Shown here: positions 1 to 10,424 of the stretch, piece after piece
Layout: every line of letters begins with the position of its first letter
How positions within the stretch are numbered: the first letter of the stretch is position 1
Assembly (NCBI GenBank): GCA_036897095.1
Contig: JAYMSP010000474.1
Location: 1-50,234, forward strand
Length of the DNA stretch: 50,234 nt
Source of the DNA: Plantago elongata
Taxonomy: Eukaryota > Streptophyta > Magnoliopsida > Lamiales > Plantaginaceae
Direction: 5' to 3'
Translations under genes and position numbers: made by a program
Notes under the pieces: generated by a model
The model's input: only the letters and a program-made list of their open reading frames with translations
What the model was told of the DNA's origin: nothing
Databases searched by the model: none

Positions 1-1058
1 AGATGGCCGTTGTCTGGATGCAAAACCAGCTCAAGCAGAATCAGACACAAGATCGTATTTTGAACTATGTCAATGAGGTATCCACTTTGGGATTAGTTCG
101 GCTGCTAAATTGACAAGCTTTTTGGTCTCTCATGTATGATGTTTTCCTGTCAAACTGCAGCTCTGCGAGCGGCTCCCTAGTCCTATGGGACAATCTGGAG
201 TTGATTGTGAAAGCATTTCTTCCATGCCTATCATTTCTTTCACAATTGGAGGAAAAGTTTTTGAGCTCTCTGCAAAGGAGGTATTTATGAATTATTAAGT
301 TTAAGTATTTATCCACTAAAGACCTCTGCATATGTGAGTGGTCTTCAAATGTTTGCATTAATCACTTTGATATTACAACTCTTTTTTTCTTTGGTTTTAA
401 ACAAGCAGTGAGAAAGTGTTTGTTTTTGCAAAAGAACATCAAACATTCATATCATAGAAAAGCAAAAATATACTGGTGTTGCAAAAACACCTATTCAGTT
501 CTAGGAGTTACTGCTTAAAAGTTAAAGACAAATGCCCAACAACGCTTTTTAACTCACAGTACATTTTTAAGGAGTTCCAAACAGCTGGTTCTATTCTGAA
601 ATTATAATGAGGCTGAAATTAAAAACTGGTCAGTCAGCTTCTAGAACTGCAAGCAGAGACTGTTCTTGCATCTTCATTTGTTGTTATTCAGATGTTAACT
701 GATCAACTATGACAAGTCATTTCCTACTAGCTTTTCCTAAATATGGATCATTGCATCTTGTAACACTGGTGAGCTTTGGTTGTAAACAGTACATCCTTAA
801 GGTTGGGGAAGGTTCTGCTGCACAATGCATTAGTGGTTTCACCGGTCTTGACATCGCTCCTCCCCGTGGACCTCTTTGGTAAGTTGACCACTTAACAATA
901 AACTCGTTTTTAGCATACATATTTGAATGTTTCATGTTGTTAGTGACTTTGAAATGATTTTATGTGAATACAGGATCCTGGGAGACATGTTTATGGGTCG
1001 CTACCACAGTGTGTTTGACTTTGGCAATCAAAGAGTTGGATTCGCTGAAGCAGCATAG
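1..1058 (+). CDS. Phytepsin-type aspartic protease, C-terminal part (last four exons)
   Basis: Partial gene entering from the left edge. Exons read as 1-77 (first whole codon at 3), 161-280, 790-878 and 974-1058 (TAG), all with GT-AG borders, giving the last 122 residues. The first exon carries [19 protein letters not shown], the end of the plant-specific (saposin-like) insert with an N-glycosylation sequon (NQT). The second has [16 protein letters not shown]. The last two spell the family ending [20 protein letters not shown] followed by VGFAEAA. Plant aspartic proteases of this class are vacuolar or secreted A1 proteases. The catalytic DTG/DSG motifs lie upstream of the window, so activity cannot be judged here. 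The ending is full length for the family and shows no frameshift. An AATAAA lies at about 1405, some 350 bases beyond the stop. Confidence 0.95.
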
Positions 1059-1819
1059 ACTATGTTTGCATGCGTCTTAATGTTTAATGCACTGGTTTAT
1101 TTCCCTCTCTATGTGGTGTTGTGGTTAGTTCTTTCACCAGGACATGCTCTGTTTCAAACATGTAAATATATGCTTCTGTGCTTAACTCGGTTCAGACGAT
1201 AGTATTTGCTGAGTTTCATGGTATTGAGTAAATCATAGCCCAAGTAATTATGTGATGATGCACCAAATTGAAGAGTGGATTTCATGAAAGACCAAGTCTA
1301 ACGTGGTCAAAGGTTTTTGTTACACGAGACTGGATGCCATGAATGGAATTATGTTCCGGGTAACTTCAAAATGTATAATGATTACCAGTTTGGATGGAAC
1401 TTTAAATAAATAGCAAGTCTCCTTGGTAGAAGGGTGAAAAATAAAAACTGATGACAAAATTAAGGTTATTCTTGCCGATTCATCTTTTTTGAAAATGGAT
1501 TGGTATGTTTAAGTATAAACTATTCGGTGAAAATTATTATATATAATGGCTCTCAAAAATAATTATATATAAGTGTATTTTAATTTTTTAATTATACATC
1601 TACTCTAATTAGATGGAATTACCTTTTACTTCCTTTTAATTAGTTGTGCGTTTTTAAAAACAATTTCAATTGAATTTGATAATCATTTTGAAATTCGGTT
1701 ACAATAACGAACTTCAAATAGGATGTTGAATTGAATTATATATTCAATTTAAAATTCGTAGGTATGAAATCAACTCTTGAAAATTTGAAATTACCTTGAC
1801 TAAATCCTGAAATTACCTT
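1059..1819. other. 3' flank of the protease gene, no gene seen
   Basis: The first 350 bases probably hold the 3' UTR, with an AATAAA at about 1405. The rest is AT-rich and I see no coding signal. Confidence 0.6.
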
Positions 1820-2706
1820 GACTAGATCCTGAAATTAATATACTAGTTTTATGGATACAAAAGCTAGTTTCAGAACCATTATGAATACCAAAGTTAGTTT
1901 CAGAATCACTAAAGTTAGTTTCAAGTTCACTAAACTCGAATTAAACGACTATCGAGCCTCTCAAAATATTTAAAACCATAGGGAAAAATGATGAACCCAA
2001 AAACCCATTAAATTTAATTACTCTCTCCAGAAGTTATGGTCTTAATTAAAGTTTAGGGTTTAGGACGGTCCAGGGACTACCGTCCTGGACCATCCTAAAC
2101 ACTAACCCCTAATTAAGTAGTTATTTAGTATTTATGTTTCAGTATAAATAATATTAGTTTCAAGTTCACTCAAGTAGTTTTAAAATTTAGAAGTTAGTTT
2201 CATGTTTATCAATTTTAGTTTTATGTTCGATAAAGTTAGTTTCAGGAACTCAGATTTAATTTCATATTCATTAATGTTAGTTTCAGGAACTAAAAATGTT
2301 GGTTTCATGTTCCATCACACAACAAATATTAGTTTAATTAGTTTCATGTGAATTAAATGTGCATTTATACTAGTTTCAAAAAAATTTATATTAGTTTCAG
2401 TATAAATAGTATTAGTTTCAGGTTCGCTGGAGTAGTTTCAAAAACTCAGAAGTTAGTTTCATGTTCATCAATTTTAGTTTTATATTCGATAAAGTTAGTT
2501 TCAGGTTCATTAAGCTAGTTTCAGAGACTTATAGTTAGTTTCATATTCATTAATGTTAGTTTCAACAATTAAAAAATGTTGGTTTCAGGTTTCATCACAC
2601 AACAAATATTAGTTTAATTAGTTTCATGTGAATTTAAGTTAGTTTTAGGTGCATTTATACTAGTTTCAAAAAAATTTATATTAGTTTCAGAACCACAAAA
2701 AGTATG
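1820..2706. repeat. Degenerate TTAGTTTCA-rich tandem array
   Basis: The motif TTAGTTTCA and close variants recur dozens of times with 15-40 base spacing. Within it lies a higher-order duplication: about 260 bases at 2141-2400 repeat at 2401-2690 in the same orientation, sharing blocks such as ATCACACAACAAATATTAG (2315 and 2595 regions). No coding potential is visible. This is satellite-like or the tandem interior of a decayed transposon. Confidence 0.8.
2041..2117. repeat. 75-bp foldback (inverted repeat)
   Basis: Both ends read CTTAATTA / TAATTAAG, and the centre pairs GGACGGTCCAGG with CCTGGACCATCC around a short loop. The arms are about 35 bases with a few mismatches. Likely a small foldback MITE inside the TTAGTTTCA array. 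Confidence 0.65.
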
Positions 2707-2714
2707 TTTCTATG

Positions 2715-3241
2715 CAGGGGTGATCATAAAATTCGAAATCCGAAAATTCGATTAAAAAATCCGACAATCCCATCAAATCCCGATCCGACCCAGTATGTCC
2801 AGATTGGATTACGGATTAACATATTTGAGATCCGAAGATTTTCGGATTAATTCGATCCGATCCGTCGAATTTTTGAATAATACGATTTTAATCCGAAATA
2901 TTAAAAAAAAGAAATAACCCTTCTTCCGAAGTGAAAAAACGTGGTTTGAAATAGCAACTTATATCCAAACCTAGTAACAAAAACCCAAAACAAACCCTAA
3001 TCATCCATTCATTCTTATTCATTTCCGTCATTTCTATTTTGTTTGGAGGTTTTGGGGGTTTTAGGGAAGTTGAGGAAGAAAGGATAATTTATTTTACTTA
3101 TTGTTTTATATTTTCGAATTAATCCGAAAAAACTCAATTCAAGCCGGATTAATCCGAATCTGATCCGAACTATTCTGACCGAATTACAGATTGACCCCTA
3201 GGTGCTCAGAAATTTCAGATTAATCCGAACGATCACCCCTA
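2715..3241. mobile_element. hAT-type non-autonomous element with 8-bp TSD
   Basis: The element begins CAGGGGTGATCA and ends GATCACCCCTA, which are inverted. It is flanked by a perfect 8-bp duplication TTTCTATG at 2707-2714 and 3242-3249. Terminal CAGGGG/TAGGGG and 8-bp TSDs are the hAT signature. Both subterminal regions carry many copies of the motif ATCCGAA/TTCGGAT in both orientations, as expected for transposase-binding repeats. The 527-bp body has no transposase. Its middle (about 2930-3090) looks like a plant 5' leader with AAACCCTAA. Confidence 0.9.
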
Positions 3242-3358
3242 TTTCTATGTCTCTATCTAGAGTGTGTTTCAAGAAATCTAATGTAAAATACATTGTAAAT
3301 ACTGAAAATATACGTAAATTATGTAGTTTACAAATTTGATTATATTCGAAAGTTCATC

Positions 3359-3359
<1 letters not shown>

Positions 3360-3422
<63 letters not shown>
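3360..3422. repeat. (TAA)n microsatellite
   Basis: About 21 uninterrupted copies of TAA/AAT. Confidence 0.98.
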
Positions 3423-3429
3423 TGTTATT

Positions 3430-3770
3430 ACTATTGTAGTTGGCGTGGATGCACTATTGGTATTTCTTGTTCGTGTATCTCATAGATTATACCGCGAGGA
3501 TACTATCATACCAAGATTCTACTTGCCAGATGTTATAGTCTTATATGCTCCTTGCACATGCCTCGATCGTGCGCATTCTAGCTACCGCAACATGTTTCTT
3601 CATGGATCACGATTGAACGATGAGGATGCATGAGACTTTGATTATCCACTATTGCATGTTGATTGTTGGGGCCGATCTTGTTGCATGGTTCCCGGTCATT
3701 GGAGTCGAAATCCTCGGATGTGCTACGATAAGATCAAGACTCGGAGTAATCTTTGTGTTAGTAATTTATA
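3430..3770 (+). pseudogene. Decayed open frame of unknown origin
   Basis: One reading frame from about 3430 runs through a single internal TGA at 3631 and continues to about 3770. The part before the stop contains RFYLPDVIVLYAPCTCLDRA and the part after it DFDYPLLHVDCWGRSCC. The composition (many Cys, His, Trp and Tyr) looks protein-derived, not random, but I do not recognise the family. It starts directly after the TAA microsatellite, has no clear ATG context and no visible introns. Probably a fragment of a dead gene or transposon; chance remains possible. Confidence 0.35.
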
Positions 3771-4255
3771 TTACATTTTATAAAGTACGTAAATAATGAG
3801 ATGAATGAATATAATAAGAATTATTATATAATTTTATTAAATTATTTACTATTATCGTTTAAAAGTTATACCACTTATAAAAATGAGATTGTGAACTGAA
3901 AAAAATTGAAATATCATTTCTCAATATTCGATTGTTGGAAAATATGAAGAAGCAAAATAAATTACAAAAATAAAATGACATGTCTGACAAATATGCAATT
4001 ATATTTTTTTTTATTTGTAATGGTATATATGAAATCGTCAAAGTTGATTGAGCGATTGTCGTATTTGAAATCGTCACTGCAACTTCAGGGCCGTCTTCGA
4101 GAATTGAGGGGTCCTGTGCAAAAAAATTAAACGAGGCCTAACATCATACGTGATATTAAGTAAAAAAAATATAAACGTGCAAAACATCCAAAAACCATTA
4201 CAAATATTGTTTTTAATAAATATTACAAAAGACTATATTACAAAAGACTAAAAAA

Positions 4256-4387
4256 CTACTTGAAAATTGCAAATCTTCGAGCATTCTTTGAAGCAAAATC
4301 ATCAATTAACTCGTCATAACTCACTTTATCCGCCATATCATTCTCTATTGACATCATTGCTAGTCCGTTAAGTCGTTCTTGTGACAT
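4256..4387 (-). pseudogene. hAT transposase C-terminal remnant (dimerisation domain end)
   Basis: On the minus strand from 4387 to the stop at 4256-4258 the frame reads MSQERLNGLAMMSIENDMAD, then KVSYDELIDDFASKNARRF, ending IFK-stop. This matches the extreme C-terminus of plant TTF-type zinc-finger/hAT transposases, where (S)MSQERLNGLA.LSIE and the DFA..KARR block follow the dimerisation motif. Only about 43 residues survive; a stop lies just upstream, so the N-terminal transposase is gone. Its position next to the CAGGGCCG end is where an autonomous element would have it. Confidence 0.8.
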
Positions 4388-4506
4388 ACACTAGCTTAAC
4401 TAGTTTATTAAATAAAAATATAAACAATATTCTCTAATCAAGTAATATAAGTGTTAGTGGACTAATCAACAAAGAGAACAGTGGCTAGAGTGATAGCTAC
4501 AATTAC

Positions 4507-4733
4507 CTCTTGTCTTTCAATAAAACCTTTCTGATTCAAATCATACATTTGAAAAGAAACTACAAAACAAAACAAAATGAAAAGGTTGAAATAGAGGAGA
4601 ATGTTGGTGAGACACAAAAGAAAAAACAATGTATATGGTGGGCGTACATATAACATTACTACATTCTATCTTATCATCGATTGGAGCATTTACAGAAAGT
4701 GTCCTGGCAAACTCTTCAAAACCAAGTAGCAAG
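4507..4733 (-). pseudogene. Calcineurin B-like (CBL) calcium sensor fragment, two exons
   Basis: Two partial exons on the minus strand. Exon A (about 4733-4663) reads LLGFEEFARTLSVNAPIDDK then IE. Exon B (4559-4507) reads FSFQMYDLNQKGFIERQE. GT at 4662-4661 and AG at 4561-4560 bound a 103-base intron, and a further donor follows exon B. The joined reading matches plant CBL Ca2+ sensors (GFEEFAR, NAPIDDKIEFSFQ, FIERQEV), spanning the end of one EF-hand and the start of the next. Residues FHP, normally between SV and NAP, are missing. The other CBL exons are absent nearby. Retained intron sequence means DNA-level capture, not retroposition. It lies inside the hAT-like element at 4086-5331. Confidence 0.85.
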
Positions 4734-5339
4734 AAGAAAAGAAAGAAAGGGAAAGAAAATTACTTGGTCAGTTTCCGCGGGCGGCAGTGGCCCTTTTCTG
4801 GTGGAAATTTATCCCCAAATTAAAACCCTAAATTTCCAAACCCTGATTTCTAATAAAACACAAGAATTTCTAGATGTTGTTTGAGTTTGATTGCTTAAGT
4901 TAGGATGAAGGATTGAGGAAGAATGAACATTATATACATGGAAATTGAACAAAAAAGGGCCATTTTTTCTTCAATATTTGAGAAATTGAACGGATTTCTT
5001 CTATAATTAAGGATTGAATGGATGGTTGAATGGAAGTTGAGAAGGATTAGGTTGAAGATTGAAGAAGGAAGAAGAAATTGAGAAAGGGAAAACGGCCGAA
5101 TTAATGAACGCTGGAAGAAAGGAAAAGAGAAGAGAATATGCGTTTGTTCTTTTCTTTTCTGTTCCGTCAGCTGCAGCTGCATTTGGGCCATAGGCCCAGC
5201 TAGCCAGCTCCAGCCTCCAGTCCAGTTGCTGCAGTATCTGTAAATTTTTTTTTTTGGACCATCAAATGGTTGGGCCTGGGCCTGGGAGCCCTGCACAGTT
5301 GGCTTACCGCGCTGGGCCTTAGCCGGGCCTGCACAACTT

Positions 5340-6139
5340 GATTATGTTCCAAACCCATTTCATCTGGTCGCCAAGCTGCAGCTGATCAACACTCTTTTCT
5401 CTCTAACCAAATCTCAAGAACATAATCAATTAAGATGAGGCGACTTTTTGCATATTTTGTGACGAAAAGGAAGAAGAAAATACTTTGCATTTATCCTTTA
5501 ACTGCAGGTATACTACACAAATTTGGAATGTTGTTCTCAAGTGGCTGGATTTTCGAATACTTTGACCAAAACATGAAGTATTTGTGGATACTTGGGAAGT
5601 CGAAAGAAGTGTGAAGTATATTATGGCAATATGGAGCTAAGGAACAAATTCAATATTGTGAGTGGTACTGGCAGCTCCATAGACAATAATTCTTCCCCTT
5701 CTCTCGTTAAAGATTGGATAAATTGATTACTTTACAGATATTTTCGAAGAGATCAACGAATAGGATAGGTAACTAGATAATCCATGTTTGAATTTTCTAC
5801 AATATGTAGAATGAGAAGTTATACCAACTTGTTGAGATGAATTCTAAGAGTTGGTGATTAAAAATGTATCGGATTTTGGAATTGAAACCAATGAAACTGG
5901 ACTTTTAGAAACAATACTGTGATCAGAGGAGATTGGACGACAATTTGTATTGTTTCTCATATCTGATTCACGTTGCAAATTTTTTCTTTCTCTAATTAGT
6001 TTTACCTGCAAGATTCTATGTATGTTACATTTATAATGTTGTTTTATATTAACTCATTTGAAGTCTTGATTTTTGAAATGACAGATCACCAATCAAAAAC
6101 ATATATCATTGAAGCCAAGGAAGATGGTTTAAGAAAGCG
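5340..6139. other. Intergenic, no gene recognised
   Basis: A 59-codon frame from ATG 5434 is present, but I see no domain, no homology I recognise and no clear splice partners. The rest is AT-rich. Confidence 0.5.
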
Positions 6140-6217
6140 GTTTGTTCTATGCTAAGGGTGGTGCAATGCACTCATTTTCTTACCAGTGCACTACACCACC
6201 CCTAGCATAGAGCAAAC
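6140..6217. repeat. Compact 33-bp-arm hairpin
   Basis: Arm 6140-6172 and arm 6185-6217 are inverted copies, 33 bases each, with four mismatches and a 12-base loop (6173-6184). The shared cores are TCTATGCTA and GGGTGGTG. The stem is much more GC-rich than its surroundings. It could be a MIRNA-like foldback or a very short MITE. I do not recognise a known miRNA in it. Confidence 0.6.
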
Positions 6218-8597
6218 TTGAACGCCTACCAGGTAAATTGTTTTTATATTTAAACTTTTTGGAGAAGACAATGAAGTATAGATTTTAAATATTCGAATTT
6301 TCAAATTTTATGGAAACAACCAAATTTCAAGATTTGTGAATCTTCAAAATCTATGAAAACAACCGGATTTCTTTCTTTTTTTGTGTAACGGAAATCATTA
6401 TCAGTTTGTTTAGCATACTATTAAAATACAATATTTATCAGTTAAAATGTTTCTATTTTGTATCTTGAATTCTACAACATAAAATTTATCTCAATGTTTT
6501 TCTCAACTTCACACAATTACTAATCAATTTCTACTCTTACTCTTGCCCTTTAGTTTTTTCAATAAAACTAAGGAATTGCAATTGATTAGATTTTTTTATC
6601 TGAAAGTCCATATAATTCAACGACGATAAGACGATCGCCTTATGAATATTTAAATGTAAAAAATAAATATTAAATTAACCCTTTAATTCTAAAAAAAATG
6701 TGTTTTTTAATTACTTATTTAATTTCAGTATTTTTTTCATTTAATAGAATAGAAGTGTTAGTTTTTTATTTGTTACCATGCCGGTTGAAAGCATAGAAAT
6801 ATCCAACTAGCATACTAATCAAAATTCTTAAATAATATCAAACATACATATATCACTTCCTTTTTTCAAACATCACTTTATACTTACACACTATACTTAA
6901 CAACCTATAAATTTTAAATTGTACTTCAATCACCACTTTTTATAATATAAAAATTTTCTAAAAGACGATTTTTAGATAACTTATCTAAATAATACACATA
7001 TATTTTTAAGTAAATCATCAATGTTATCAATCAAAAATTCTATGATTTCACTATTCTTGTTTTTTTTTTATATATACAAAAAAATATATTTCGTTAAAAA
7101 TAAGCATTTTGATTAATAACATATTAAAGCATGTCTCTTAGCTAAGCAAGGTCAAAAGCCCCTTTTTATAGAAGGGATGAGTACTTTAGGTGTGTCTTTA
7201 GATATCGGTAATATCTCTTAAACTTTGTACATTATATATATTTTATAAAGTTCATCAAAAGTGTAATGCATAGGTATTTCAGTTTAAAATTGAGTGATGA
7301 GAAAAATTAAACATGAAACTAAAACGAAAGTAAAATGGAGTTTTTAGCCTTCCACAACATTTTCTATCATCCCCTTCATGATGCAACATAAACCCTCCAC
7401 CTAACAAACATACGGGAAAAAGAAAAACAAGAATATGTTACTTGTCTATTTCATAAATCATGTGACATTGAATCACCAGATAGAGTCAAAGGGATCGCTC
7501 AATTTACATGAACATGAAAAGAGAAAAGAATAAAACTTGAGCAATTAAATCTTACACGTTTCATCATCTTAAAACTCCATCTTCCTATCACTATAATTTT
7601 ATCATCTTATGAATCTTGTGCATGTTTGTTTTCCATAAATATTATAGAAGACTTTGTAGGATGGGGTGATAAAAATGGCAATATGCCTAAACAAGGAAAA
7701 ATATAATGTGATGTTTCTACAAGTCTGAGAAAATAAAAGAAATTGTCTGAATAATGAGTGTAGCAAGCTTAAAGGAGGCAAACAAAAGTGTAGGTGGAGA
7801 ACTATTCGACGATGTTTCGTTATCCCAGGATCTGGTGGGCTCTAATACGGAATACTATATTAAAAAACGAAAATTAAATTAATTCAAACTTAATTAATGG
7901 TCTTGCCATTTTCTTAATTCACAGGTCGGACCCTCTAATCTCACGTCATGAGTATTGGTACCAATCACTGTTTTCTCATTATAATTACAATAGTTACAAT
8001 AATTAACTCTAGGTTTAGCATAAGCTAACAACATTGTATTGCCATTCATCTTTGTTTCTTTTTATTTCAACCGTCAAAAGGTTTGTTTGTGTTCGGTACC
8101 AATCTAATAGTATTAATTACTTGTGTCTCTTTTCGTTGAATCAGTTAAATTTTTTATTAATAAGAGCTAATAGCACAAGTAATGCTCTCAACGAAAATAA
8201 TTACAAAGAAAATAACTACAGATCATCCGGATTAAAAAATCTAATTTAAAACCGTAATTATATAGTTAACCATATCAAATACAATCATCAAAACAAACCC
8301 AAAATCCATATCAACGAAATAGGTTTTGAGTGGAACTACTCCATCAGGCCAGTTACCAGGGTCCAGGTACAACTAGGTAGGTACATCTTGGTAAAGATGG
8401 CATAAATATCAAGGAAAGTAATAATAATCAAGTGCTTAGTTTAGAATTGCAATGAGTTAAGATCTAGGTGGTTCCGTGGAGCCAAGCTTGGTGGTGTTTG
8501 GAATGTTTATTGCGGTCCAGAGTAGAGACTTTGCTGGTATATATATGTGTAATGTGGGTCATTAATTATAACCATTCCTCCATTTTCCAAATATATA
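6218..8597. other. AT-rich intergenic DNA
   Basis: No coding sequence, RNA gene or bounded element could be supported in this stretch. Confidence 0.55.
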
Positions 8598-8832
8598 CTC
8601 TTTTCATTCCGATTTGAAAGTAATCTGGACACAAATTCTAAAAAGAAAAAAAATAAAGTAGAAAAAAAGTTAATAAATTATGAATATAATTGGATAAAAT
8701 AAGAAAAATAATAAATAAAATATAAAAGATAATGTATAAAGTATGAGAGAAAATTTCTATTTAAAGAAGCGAAACTTCTAAATCTGAACAGTCTAAAGCG
8801 GAAAGCGGGACTTTCAACCGGGACGAAGTGAG
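8598..8832. mobile_element. Stowaway-type MITE
   Basis: Flanked by TA dinucleotides (8596-8597 and 8833-8834). The right end, read inward on the minus strand, is CTCACTTCGTCCCGGTTG, and the left end is CTCTTTTCATTCCGATTTG, a diverged inverted copy. CTC..TTCGTCCC ends with TA target sites are diagnostic of Stowaway (Tc1/mariner) MITEs. The body of 235 bp is A-rich and non-coding. Confidence 0.85.
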
Positions 8833-8834
8833 TA

Positions 8835-9430
8835 CACACTAATAACCATAACTACCTTCTTTGATGAGGACCACTCATGAATCGACAGACAGACAAATGT
8901 CAACATAAATAACGAAACAAACTGTGTTTATTTGATATTGTTACGTGATTGTTATCATTATACCGATATGATGAAAAATGATCGATCGTGAATGTATCTT
9001 AGACTATCACCATCTATCACAACATGCAGTTATATACTACTACTAGCTGTTTGAGTTAGTAATATTCATATATAGTATTAGTACGTGTACACCGCATTGT
9101 GGTTGGTTGTGTTAGAGTAGTATATGATGATACTGGTAATGATGATATGTTGTATTGGTGGTGTTACTTGTTGTCACAACATTTTCATGTAATATGACTC
9201 TTAACAGTTAGTTAAATCCATGATTCCATGTGGTACTAACACTGGCTCATGTCTTGCTACGTGTCACTTATTCTTATACGTAAGCCACACAAAAAGTTTA
9301 CAATTGCAACACCAAATTAATACATATAATAAGGTTAGTCCTTGCTAATTTTGAAGGATTATAATCTTTATCAGGAGCATTTCATATGCTCTTTGTACAT
9401 ATAAATTAAATTAAGTATTAACAATGTTTT
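8835..9430. other. Intergenic, no gene seen
   Basis: AT-rich, with no supported features. Confidence 0.5.
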
Positions 9431-9516
9431 GACAACGAAGTGCAGCTCAGTTGGTAAGACACTCCAATTAATATGTTGAAATTTCGAGTCACTCTTTAAC
9501 TGTTTCAAAGAAAACA
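9431..9516 (+). mobile_element. tRNA-derived SINE remnant
   Basis: Contains an A-box-like GCAGCTCAGTTGGTAAGAC and, about 40 bases on, a B-box-like TTTCGAGTCAC, then an A-rich end. The 5' end GACAACGAAGTGCAGCTCAG matches the better preserved SINE at 18158-18245 (minus strand), so they are one family. The tRNA cloverleaf is not intact, so this is not a tRNA gene. Confidence 0.65.
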
Positions 9517-10224
9517 ATTTTAATATTTCTTGAGAAATTTATTTACAGTTTTACATATTGTACATTTGAGTTCACGTAAAAGAAATTGAGGGGTGCTACT
9601 TGCTAGTTGCTACCCTCGTGGATTAATTCTACATTCTCGTTCTAAATTAAATGTAACATTTAAGTCATTATAGAGATTTAAGGGCATTGTATAATGTACA
9701 GTGGAAATAGGAGAAAAACTTTAAAAAAAAGAACAGAGAATGTGAACTTTGTTGTTTGGGACTGGGACATTGAAGTACAATTTACAACAGATTAAGGTGC
9801 TAATCCACAACTGAGACAGTGAAATAAATGGTTAATTTATACTGGTATAAAACCAATAAGAAAGTAGTTTTAAAAAATTGTGCTTATGTCATGGTATTTG
9901 GTTGGTTGAGTTCCTTTTCGTTGAACCATTATTAGCCATGAATATGATGATGGTGCTTATTAGTTTTTATGGCACACATGATAATATATGTGCAATGCCA
10001 AACCTTTCGGCTTTCATGCATCGCCCTGTTACTCCATATTGCGCCACGAACACCTCATATAGGACTACAATATGTACAGTATATACTACTTTAACAAATT
10101 TAGTTTTTTTAAGAAAAAAAGAAAGGAAAAATAGAGGTCAACTTATATAATCTCAGAGTTAACTTATCATCCCATTTATTTGACAATATCACTAAAAATG
10201 GAATGACAAAATAATGAGAATCGC

Positions 10225-10290
10225 ATACTGAAGAGGTTACGAGTTCAATCTTAAAATATGAAATTATTTTCATTGTAGAGAGAATGATAA
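10225..10290 (+). repeat. Possible SINE tail with a B-box
   Basis: AGAGGTTACGAGTTCAATCTT resembles a Pol III B-box (GGTTCGANTCC) followed by A/T-rich sequence. No convincing A-box lies upstream, so this is weak. Confidence 0.25.
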
Positions 10291-10424
10291 TTAGAATCTA
10301 AAAACGTATTGATGTTAAATTTATTTATATTTAATTATTATAATTGTGATATTGTATTTAGAAAAAGAAAAGGAACCGTCTTAGTTAAAGTTGTGTAGAT
10401 GCATTTTAATTTATGTATCACAAG

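Larger units (their letters stand above)
4086..5331. mobile_element. hAT-like element carrying a CBL gene fragment
   Basis: The left end reads CAGGGCCGTC, typical of plant hAT termini (CAGGGCCGGC). The right end is GCCGGGCCTG, which is inverted with two mismatches. The flanks are TGCAACTT (4078-4085) and CACAACTT (5332-5339), an 8-bp duplication matching at 6 of 8 positions. Inside are a hAT transposase C-terminal remnant 170 bases from the left end, reading toward it, and a fragment of a calcineurin B-like gene. The right 250 bases are rich in GGGCCT/GGCCCA motifs, as in subterminal hAT regions. The boundaries are good but not perfect, so the exact ends are an inference. Confidence 0.65.

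Noticed and set aside
4895..5296. 133-codon minus-strand frame near the hAT right end
   Set aside because: Low-complexity, Phe/Leu/Ser/Ile-rich translation with no domain. It lies in the subterminal region of the hAT-like element and has no splice or promoter context.
9431..9516. tRNA gene
   Set aside because: A- and B-box-like sequences are present but no cloverleaf folds. The same sequence with a TSD elsewhere shows it is a SINE.
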